Below are positions 57,772-64,000 of a stretch of DNA of 64,000 bases, in pieces (positions within the stretch are counted from its first letter, which is position 1; each line of letters begins with the position of its first letter). The stretch is from the NCBI GenBank assembly GCA_965202675.1, contig OZ241842.1, positions 1,302,001 through 1,366,000 on the forward strand. Reading direction: 5' to 3'. A program made the position numbers and the translations under genes. Source of the stretch: CATQHD01 sp965202675 (GTDB taxonomy: Bacteria; Actinomycetota; Acidimicrobiia; Spongiisociales; Spongiisociaceae). Under the pieces are notes generated by a model, which was given only the letters and a program-made list of their open reading frames with translations, was not told where the DNA came from and searched no databases.

Positions 57772-59172
57772 ATGAGAGCAGGGACAGGCCGCGGCAACAT
57801 CACCCCGCCGATCGGGATAGAGCACGCCGGGTGGGGGGCGCAGACCCACGACCGGGCCGAGGGGATCCACCTCGACCTCTGGGTTACCGCGCTGGTGGTG
57901 GAGGCGGAGACCGACGCCTTCGCCATCCTCGACTACGACCTCATGGTGGTGACGGTGGAGGACTCCGACCGCATCCGGGCCGACGCGGCCGCCGTGCTGG
58001 GCATCGACCCGGCGAACGTCCGGGTTTCCTACACCCACACCCACGCCGGACCGGTGTGGTCGGGCTTCCTGGGCAACCGGTCGGGGCGGGAAGGCCAGGA
58101 GCTGACGCCCGGTTACCGGGAGACGGTCTGGTCGCAGACCCTGGGCGCCGTCCATCAGGCCAAGGCCGCGCTCCGCCCGGCCCGGGCGGCGGCGGGCTGG
58201 GGGGAGAGCTCCATCGCCGTCAACCGGAGGCTGCGGACCCCCGACGGGAGGATGGTGGTGGGCCAGAACCCGGAGGGCTTCGCCGATCCGAAGATGATGG
58301 TGGTCCGCTTCGACGACCTCGACGAGAACCCCCTGGCCGCCCTGCTCTGCTACGCCGCCCACCCCATCGTCCTCGCCTACCAGAACCGGATGATCAGCCC
58401 CGACTTCCCCGGAGTGGCCAAGCGGGCGGTGGAGTATCTGACCGGCGCCGACTGCCTGTACCTGCAGGGCTGCGCCGGGAACATCATGACCGTCGAGGCG
58501 CTCACCGGCGACCTGGCCGCCGCCGAGCGGATGGGGACCCGGCTGGGGGCGGCGGCGGTCGAGGTGTTCCTCGGCCTCCGCACCCGGCCCGTCCGCCGCC
58601 GCTTCGACCGCATCGTCGAGTCGGGCGCGCCGCTCGGCATATGGGCGGACGATCCGCTGCCCGGCCGGCCGCCGCAGGTGAAGGTGATGGAGCGGCCCAT
58701 AGAGATGCCGCTGCGGGAGACCGCCCCCCCGGAGCAGGCCGAGGCGGAGGCCGAACAGCTGTCGCAGCGGTTCCTGGAGCTCCGGGCTTCGGGAGCGCCC
58801 GAGTCCGAGGCGCTCGACGCCCGCTACCGGGCGCGGCGGGCGCTGATCGGCGCCGCCTGGGCCAAGCTGTGCCGGGGCCGGGCCGCCCTTCCCACCGCCC
58901 TGCACGGCATAAGGATCAACAACCTGGCGCTGGTGGGGTTTCCGGGCGAACCGTTCGCCGAGACCGGCGTCCGGGTCAGGGAGGCCTCCCCCTTCGAGTT
59001 CACCCACATGGCCGGCTACACCAACGGCGTGACCGGCTACGTGCCCACCGCCGAGGAGTTCGCCAAGGGGGGGTACGAGCCGGAGTGGGCCACGGCCTAC
59101 ACCGCCGAGGCGGCGGGGGTGCTGGAACGGGAAGCCCTGGCCCTCCTCTCCGACCTGGCCGGGGCGCCCTGA
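57772..59172 (+). CDS. Neutral/alkaline ceramidase-like zinc hydrolase
   Basis: The 466-residue protein matches the N-terminal catalytic domain of neutral ceramidases: MRAGTGRGNITPPIGIEHAGW, RVSYTHTHAGPVWSGFL (two His zinc ligands), LLCYAAHPIVLAYQNRMISPDFPG (His) and LYLQGCAGNIMT. The C-terminal beta-sandwich of true ceramidases is missing and there is no signal peptide, so it is a cytosolic amidase-like relative. It probably hydrolyses an N-acyl amide or related compound brought in by the ABC importer encoded directly downstream. The start is ATG 57772 after GGGGAGAGACGG. Confidence 0.85.
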   Translation: MRAGTGRGNITPPIGIEHAGWGAQTHDRAEGIHLDLWVTALVVEAETDAFAILDYDLMVVTVEDSDRIRADAAAVLGIDPANVRVSYTHTHAGPVWSGFLGNRSGREGQELTPGYRETVWSQTLGAVHQAKAALRPARAAAGWGESSIAVNRRLRTPDGRMVVGQNPEGFADPKMMVVRFDDLDENPLAALLCYAAHPIVLAYQNRMISPDFPGVAKRAVEYLTGADCLYLQGCAGNIMTVEALTGDLAAAERMGTRLGAAAVEVFLGLRTRPVRRRFDRIVESGAPLGIWADDPLPGRPPQVKVMERPIEMPLRETAPPEQAEAEAEQLSQRFLELRASGAPESEALDARYRARRALIGAAWAKLCRGRAALPTALHGIRINNLALVGFPGEPFAETGVRVREASPFEFTHMAGYTNGVTGYVPTAEEFAKGGYEPEWATAYTAEAAGVLEREALALLSDLAGAP

Positions 59173-59176
59173 GGCT

Positions 59177-60178
59177 ATGACCGCCGACGCCGGCCCGGCG
59201 CCGCCCGCCCCCCTGCTGGAGGTGCGCGGCCTCTCGGTCTCCTTCCGGACCCATTCGGGGGTCCTCTCCGCCGTCGAGGACGTGGGGTTCACCCTGTATC
59301 CGGGCGACATCCTGGGGGTGGTGGGCGAGTCCGGCTCCGGCAAGACCGTTACGGTCTCATCCCTGGTGGGTCTGCTGCCCGGCAACGCCGAGATCACCGG
59401 CGGGGAGGTCGTCTACGGGGGGCGCAACCTGCTGGAACTGCCGGAGGCGGAGCTGGAGGGCATCAGGGGCCGGGAGATTGCCATGGTATTCCAGGACCCC
59501 ATGACCTCGCTCAACCCGGTGATGCGGGTGGGCCGCCAGATCACCGAGGCGCTGCGCATCCACGGAACCCCCCGCGCCGAGGCCCGGCGGCGGGCGGTCG
59601 AGCTCCTCGACCTGGTGGGCATCCCCGAGCCGCGCCGCCGCTTCGGGCAGTTCCCCCACGAGCTGTCGGGCGGGATGCGCCAGCGGGCGGTGATCGCCAT
59701 CGCCGTCGCCAACCGCCCCTCGGTCCTGATCGCCGACGAGCCCACCACCGCCCTGGACGTAACCATCCAGGCCCAGGTGCTGGAGGTGCTGGCCGCCGGG
59801 TGCGGCGCGGCGGGGGCCTCGATGATCCTGGTGACCCACGACCTGGGGGTGATCGCCGAGGTGGCCGACCGGGTGGCCGTCATGTACGCCGGACGGATCG
59901 TAGAAACCGGAACGGTGGAGGCGATCTTCCACCGCCCCCGCCACCCCTACACGATCGGCCTGTTCACCAGCCTTCCCCGGCTGGACGGGGATCTCGATCA
60001 CCTGGCGCCGATTCCGGGCGCCCCGCCCACGCTGGCGGCCCGCCCCTCCGGATGCGCCTTCCACCCCCGTTGCTTTCTCTCCGAGGGGAGGAAACCGTGC
60101 CGGAGCGAAATCGCGGCCCTGGCGCCCCTCGGATCGGGGCAGCGCGCCGCCTGCCACTTCGCCGCGGAAACCGCCTGA
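59177..60178 (+). CDS. Peptide/nickel-type ABC transporter ATP-binding protein (DppD/OppD family)
   Basis: The 333-residue ATPase has Walker A GVVGESGSGKTVTVSSLVGL, Q-loop IAMVFQDPMTSLNPV, signature HELSGGMRQRAVIAIAVA, Walker B VLIADEPTTALDVTIQAQ and H-loop LVTHDLGVIAEVADR. The C-terminal oligopeptide-transporter domain HPYTIGLFTSLPRL ends with the Cys-rich tail (GCAFHPRCFLSEGRKPC) that binds an iron-sulfur cluster in relatives. It starts four bases after the ceramidase-like gene, so it is in one operon. The second ATPase (DppF) is not in the window. Confidence 0.93.
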   Translation: MTADAGPAPPAPLLEVRGLSVSFRTHSGVLSAVEDVGFTLYPGDILGVVGESGSGKTVTVSSLVGLLPGNAEITGGEVVYGGRNLLELPEAELEGIRGREIAMVFQDPMTSLNPVMRVGRQITEALRIHGTPRAEARRRAVELLDLVGIPEPRRRFGQFPHELSGGMRQRAVIAIAVANRPSVLIADEPTTALDVTIQAQVLEVLAAGCGAAGASMILVTHDLGVIAEVADRVAVMYAGRIVETGTVEAIFHRPRHPYTIGLFTSLPRLDGDLDHLAPIPGAPPTLAARPSGCAFHPRCFLSEGRKPCRSEIAALAPLGSGQRAACHFAAETA

Positions 60179-60363
60179 GGGGGTTCCCCGGGCCGGGGCG
60201 CGCCGCCCGCCCGGGTTTTTCCGCCGAAGGGCCTCGAACGGGTTGCCGCAGGTCGGAAGGGTTTTGTTTGCCACCATGCAAGAGGGCGGGCTATTCTCAG
60301 CTTTTGGGGCGCGGCGGTCTATGAAATGAAACCGCGTCCACCAGACAACCCAGGAGCGCAAAG

Positions 60364-62187
60364 ATGAAAAGATTTTCCGGCAGGGCCCTGCTCGGTGTTC
60401 TCGTAGTTATAACCATGCTGGCGGCCGCGTGCGGCAGCAGCGAAGACACGACCGCCGCCGACCAGGCGGCCGCCGAAGCGGCTGCGGCCCGGGCGGATGC
60501 AGCCAATGCCCAGGACGCTTTGGCCGCGGCCCAAGCCGAGCTGGAAGCCGCCCAACAAGCGGCGGCCGATGCCATGGCGGCGGAGGCCGAGGAGGCCGCG
60601 GCGGCACTGGCCGAAGCCGAGGCGGCCGCCGAGGAAGCCCAGCAAGCCGCCCAGGCAGCCCAAGCGCAGTTAGACGAGCTGACCGGCGGGGGCACCATCG
60701 TCTTCGGCGGCAACCAGGAGCCGTCCCAGCTGGACGCCTTCGCTTCCACGACCGTCAACGACCAGGCGGTGGCGGCCCAGATATACGAGACCCTGGTCAT
60801 CCTGGGCCAGGGCATGCAGCTCCACCCCGGTCTGGCGACCAGCTGGAGCCTCAGCCCCGACGCCATGCGCCTGCGGCTCACCCTGCGGGAAGGCGTCACC
60901 TTCCACAACGGCGACCCGTTCGACGCCTCGGTCCTGAAGGCGCACTTCGACCGCATGAAGGGCGACGTCTCCGGCTCCGCGAGCGCCTTGATCGCCGGCT
61001 ACTACCAGGACACCGAGGTGATCGACGACTACACGGTCGAGCTGGTCTTCTCGAAGCCCGCCCCCGACGCGCTCATCGACCTGGCCGCCCCGGGCGCCGG
61101 CATCACCAACGCCGCGGCCGTGGCCGAGCTGGGCGACGACGCCGGCCAGAACCCCATCGGGACCGGACCGTTCGTGTTCGAGGAATGGGTGGAGGGAAGC
61201 CACATCTCCATGGTCCGCAACCCGGACTGGACCTGGGGGGCGTACTCCTTCTACGGAACCACCGGCCCGGCCCGCGCCGAGCGGCTGATCTTCCGGTTCA
61301 TCCCCGACGAGCAGACCCGCACCGCCGCCCTCTCCACCGGGGAGATCCACTTCCTCGACCTGGTGCCGTTCCAGAACATTTCTCCCCTCGAGGAGCTGGA
61401 CGGCGTGACGGTGGAAGGGTTCTCGCTGCCCGGCCTGCCGCAGGTCAACTACATCAGCCCGGCCATCTCCCCCACCTCGGACATCCGGGTGCGCCAGGCC
61501 ATCCTGCACGCCGTCAACCAGGAGGAGATCGTCAAGCTGGTGTTCTTCGGGCGGGCGCCCCGCGCCTACGGGCCCCTCTCCAGCGACTTCGCCGAGTACG
61601 ACCCGATCGTGGAGACCTACTACCCCTACGATCCGGAGCGCTCGGCCCAGCTGCTCGACGAGGCGGGCTGGACGCTCGGCGACGACGGCATCCGCCGCAA
61701 GGACGGCGAGGCCCTGTCGGCCCGGATCATCGAGAACCGCAGCTGGAACCCGTGGGTGACCCTCCTGCAGGACCAGATCGGCAAGATCGGATTCGACGCC
61801 GAGGTGATAACGCTGGAGGGCGGCGGCTACTTCCAGGAGACGGGCGAGACCGTCTTCGAGCTCGCCTCGATGGGAGACGTGTTCGCCTCCCCCGCCTCCC
61901 TGCGCCGAGACTTCCATTCCGAGTCGATCGGGCCGGGCAACATCAACGTCGGCCACATCGACGACCCGCGCCTGGACGAGCTGCTCGACGCCGCCGCCGA
62001 GGAGACGAACCTCGGGCAGCGGGCCGAGATCCTGTCCGACGTGCAGCGCTACATCATGGATCAGGCCTACATAGTGCCGATCATCGAGCTGAAGTTCTTC
62101 ACGGCCTTCTCCAACGCGCTGAGCGGATTCTCGGTGGACGGAACAGGGTTCTACAAGTACTTCGCCGGAGCGTCCCTGAGCCAGTAG
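60364..62187 (+). CDS. Peptide-type ABC transporter substrate-binding lipoprotein (SBP_bac_5) with Ala/Glu coiled-coil linker
   Basis: The 607-residue protein has signal peptide and lipobox VVITMLAAAC. An unusual ~75-residue Ala/Glu/Gln-rich helical stretch (residues ~30-105, predicted coiled coil) follows, and then the cluster C binding domain (GGTIVFGGNQEPSQLDAF, AAQIYETLVIL, LREGVTFHNGDPFDASVLKA, RVRQAILHAVNQEEIVKLVF-like core). It captures oligopeptides or other extended ligands for the DppBC channel. The Ala/Glu spacer is absent from most family members and may span or tether to the cell envelope. A GC-rich hairpin follows. Confidence 0.9.
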   Translation: MKRFSGRALLGVLVVITMLAAACGSSEDTTAADQAAAEAAAARADAANAQDALAAAQAELEAAQQAAADAMAAEAEEAAAALAEAEAAAEEAQQAAQAAQAQLDELTGGGTIVFGGNQEPSQLDAFASTTVNDQAVAAQIYETLVILGQGMQLHPGLATSWSLSPDAMRLRLTLREGVTFHNGDPFDASVLKAHFDRMKGDVSGSASALIAGYYQDTEVIDDYTVELVFSKPAPDALIDLAAPGAGITNAAAVAELGDDAGQNPIGTGPFVFEEWVEGSHISMVRNPDWTWGAYSFYGTTGPARAERLIFRFIPDEQTRTAALSTGEIHFLDLVPFQNISPLEELDGVTVEGFSLPGLPQVNYISPAISPTSDIRVRQAILHAVNQEEIVKLVFFGRAPRAYGPLSSDFAEYDPIVETYYPYDPERSAQLLDEAGWTLGDDGIRRKDGEALSARIIENRSWNPWVTLLQDQIGKIGFDAEVITLEGGGYFQETGETVFELASMGDVFASPASLRRDFHSESIGPGNINVGHIDDPRLDELLDAAAEETNLGQRAEILSDVQRYIMDQAYIVPIIELKFFTAFSNALSGFSVDGTGFYKYFAGASLSQ

Positions 62188-62211
62188 CCGACCGGTCAAA
62201 AGACCGAACGG

Positions 62212-62242
62212 ACCCGGGGCGCCGCCGACCGGCGCCCCGGGT
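62212..62242 (+). promoter_or_regulatory. GC-rich intercistronic hairpin after the peptide-binding-protein gene
   Basis: ACCCGGGGCGCC (62212-62223) and GGCGCCCCGGGT (62231-62242) form a perfect 12-bp stem with a 7-nt loop and no T-run. A smaller stem CGGTC-AAAA-GACCG precedes it. It probably stabilises the abundant upstream message or reduces read-through into the permease genes. Confidence 0.6.
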
Positions 62243-62281
62243 CGGCGGCCGCAACCGGGGTGCAGTGAGGAAGGGCCTGCG

Positions 62282-63214
62282 GTGCTGAGATACGTCGTCA
62301 GCCGGATGACCCTCACCGTCCCCGTGCTGGTGGGGGCGGCGGTCCTGATATTCCTGCTCATGCAGCTGGTGCCCGGCGACGCGGTCTCGGCGGTCATGGC
62401 CGGAGGAGCCAAGCTCAGCCCCGAGCAGCAGCTGGAGATGCGGGAGGCGCTGGGCCTGAACCGGCCCCTTGCGGTGCAGCTGGGCGAATACCTGCTGGGT
62501 CTCGTCCAGGGCGACCTGGGCCGCTCCACCCGCTCGGACCGCTCGGTGCTGTCCCTGGTGGGCGCGCAGATCCCCTCCACCCTGATCCTGGTGGCGGCGG
62601 GCATGGCCGTCGCCGTCGCCGTCGGCGTGCCCCTGGGCGTGCTGGCCGCCCGCAACCGCAACACCCTGATCGACACCGCCGCCATGGGCACGGCGGTGCT
62701 GGGGCTGTCCATCCCGCAGTTCTGGCTGGGGCTGATGCTGATCCTCCTCTTCGCGGTGAACCTGGGATGGTTCCCCGTCCTCAGCTCGGGAGGCTTCCGC
62801 GGGCTGGTGCTCCCCTCCCTGGCCCTGGGCCTGGCCGAGGCGGCGGTGCTGGCCCGGCTGGTGCGCAGCAGCCTGATCGAGTCCCTCGAACAGGACTACA
62901 TCACCACCGCCCGCGCCAAGGGGGCCTCGGCCGCCCGGGTCACCTGGCGCCACGGGCTGCGCAACGCCCTGGTGCCGGTGGTGACCATGATCGGGCTGCA
63001 GGTGGGGAACCTGCTGGGGGCGGCGGTGGTCATCGAGATGCTCTTCGCCCGCCCGGGCCTGGGGCAGCTGGTGGTGAACAGCATCCTGCGGCGCGACCTC
63101 CCCGTGCTGCAGGGTTCCATCCTTATCCTGGCGGCGGTCTTCGTGGTGATAAACGTGATCGTCGACATCCTCTACAAGTTCCTCGACCCCCGCGTCGAGC
63201 TGGGAAGGGCCTGA
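62282..63214 (+). CDS. Peptide-type ABC transporter permease DppB
   Basis: A 310-residue inner-membrane protein with six membrane segments. The first helix VVSRMTLTVPVLVGAAVLIFL and the periplasmic QLVPGDAVSAVM are typical of DppB/OppB, and the cytoplasmic EAA loop is YITTARAKGASAARVTWRHG. It pairs with DppC, encoded 7 bases downstream, to form the channel. The GTG before this frame (62282 region) lies a few bases after GTGAGGAAGGG, a reasonable ribosome site. Confidence 0.92.
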   Translation: MLRYVVSRMTLTVPVLVGAAVLIFLLMQLVPGDAVSAVMAGGAKLSPEQQLEMREALGLNRPLAVQLGEYLLGLVQGDLGRSTRSDRSVLSLVGAQIPSTLILVAAGMAVAVAVGVPLGVLAARNRNTLIDTAAMGTAVLGLSIPQFWLGLMLILLFAVNLGWFPVLSSGGFRGLVLPSLALGLAEAAVLARLVRSSLIESLEQDYITTARAKGASAARVTWRHGLRNALVPVVTMIGLQVGNLLGAAVVIEMLFARPGLGQLVVNSILRRDLPVLQGSILILAAVFVVINVIVDILYKFLDPRVELGRA

Positions 63215-63220
63215 GCCGCC

Positions 63221-64000
63221 GTGCTGGACGCCGGCGCCGCCCCGATCCGCGCCGAGAAGGCCTCCGTCGGCGTCTGGAGAAGGCTGATCGGCCACCGTTC
63301 GGTGGTCGTGGGGGGCGCGCTGTTCCTGTTGGTGCTGATTTCCGCCCTCTTCGCCGGATGGATCGCCCCCTACAGCCCGGTCGAGACCGGTGCGGCCGAC
63401 GCCCTCCAGCCGCCCGGCTGGGCGCATCTCATGGGTACCGACCAGTTCGGCCGGGACGTGCTCAGCCGGGTGATCCACGGGGCCCGGCCCTCCCTGATCA
63501 TGGGGGTGGCGCCGATGCTGATCTCCTCGGTGATCGGAACCGCGCTGGGGATGGTGATCGGCTACTACGGGCGCTGGACCGACCTGTTGATGACCCGCTT
63601 CGTCGACATCGCCCTGGCCTTCCCCCCCATCCTGCTGGCCCTGACGGTGGTGGCGGTGCTGGGGCCGGGCCTGTGGAGCATCACCCTGGCCCTCGGCCTG
63701 TCGGGGATACCTTTCTATATACGGATGGCCCGCGGCCAGGTCATCCAGGCCAAGGAGGCCCCCTTCGTGCTCACCGCCGTCGCCGTCGGCGCCAACGACC
63801 TGCGGGTGATGTTCCGCCACATCATCCAACGGGTGATCCCGCCCATCCTGGTGATGATGACCATCCACGTGGCCGGGGCCATCCTGGCCGGGGCGGCCCT
63901 CAGCTTCCTGGGGTTGGGCATCCCCCCGCCCAGCCCCGAATGGGGAACGATGATCCAGGCCGGACGACAGTTCATCGCCCTTTCGTGGTGGATGGCCTTC
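63221..64000 (+). CDS. Peptide-type ABC transporter permease DppC (3' end outside window)
   Basis: GTG 63221 opens 260 codons that run to the window end without a stop. The product has the OppC N-terminal domain and first membrane helix (VVVGGALFLLVLISALFAG), then HLMGTDQFGRDVLSRVIHGA, the diagnostic DppC segment. Further on come FVDIALAFPPILLALTVVAV, the EAA region GQVIQAKEAPFVLTAVAVGA and SFLGLGIPPPSPEWGTMI. Only the last membrane helix is missing. A longer minus-strand frame opposite it is a shadow. Confidence 0.92.
   Translation, partial: MLDAGAAPIRAEKASVGVWRRLIGHRSVVVGGALFLLVLISALFAGWIAPYSPVETGAADALQPPGWAHLMGTDQFGRDVLSRVIHGARPSLIMGVAPMLISSVIGTALGMVIGYYGRWTDLLMTRFVDIALAFPPILLALTVVAVLGPGLWSITLALGLSGIPFYIRMARGQVIQAKEAPFVLTAVAVGANDLRVMFRHIIQRVIPPILVMMTIHVAGAILAGAALSFLGLGIPPPSPEWGTMIQAGRQFIALSWWMAF

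Overview
The window looks like a chromosome segment of a high-G+C actinomycete, probably in or near the class Acidimicrobiia. The evidence is an actinobacterial 'helicase/secretion neighbourhood' Tad locus (DUF4244 pilin, TadE-like pair, TadB/TadC, CpaF, CpaE-like), an F420-type luciferase-like oxidoreductase, a PimB-like mannosyltransferase, leaderless-type promoters (-10 about 7 nt before ATG), and a giant Calx-beta-like surface protein whose C-terminal SLH-type repeats (FCPG/TRRQMA, YCPDQ/TRAQMA) resemble those of Acidimicrobiia. No rRNA, tRNA or CRISPR array was recognised.

1-2.1 kb: A+T-richer accessory DNA, with a membrane-protein gene split by a degenerate IS5-family element that has a CTAG target duplication. 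2.3-13 kb (all minus strand): recR, a GT4 glycosyltransferase, an orphan RHH antitoxin, a tandem-domain histidine phosphatase, a K+-dependent-type membrane pyrophosphatase, a glycolate-oxidation pair (FMN 2-hydroxyacid dehydrogenase and malate synthase G), and two membrane proteins including a CPBP protease. 13-21 kb: a NYN RNase-like gene, a DECH helicase of the secretion neighbourhood, zinc ABC permease and His-rich zinc-binding lipoprotein genes around an orphan vapB, osmC, a GNAT gene and arsM. 21.9-25.9 kb: the Tad/Flp locus. 26-27 kb: a DUF4268 nuclease-like gene.

27.2-37.3 kb (plus strand): a long catabolic operon. It encodes an NMT1/THI5-type ABC importer, a beta-ureidopropionase-like amidohydrolase, dihydropyrimidinase, an omega-aminotransferase, a CoA-acylating malonate/methylmalonate-semialdehyde dehydrogenase and an LLM flavin/F420 oxidoreductase. 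Together these spell reductive pyrimidine breakdown to acetyl-CoA without a classical dihydropyrimidine dehydrogenase. Directly behind it sits an A+T-rich GmrSD-HNH-AlbA_2 fusion gene, a candidate phage-defence gene.

40.5-46.1 kb: the giant surface protein, with poly-G tracts in its promoter region and signal-peptide codons. 47-51.7 kb: a PLP decarboxylase, leuCD and lgt. 51.7-55 kb: a dGTPase-like gene behind two tandem small paralogues, and an AAA_14/DUF4143 ATPase. 55.1-57.7 kb: an aromatic-residue leader peptide and terminator before a DAHP synthase-chorismate mutase, then a cupin and an SDR. 57.8-64 kb: a neutral-ceramidase-like hydrolase with a peptide-type ABC importer running off the window end.

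The least explained feature is a pair of inverted ~530-560 bp repeats (20.4-20.9 and 46.1-46.6 kb). Each holds a conserved promoter followed by a ~150-nt non-coding, hairpin-rich transcript candidate.
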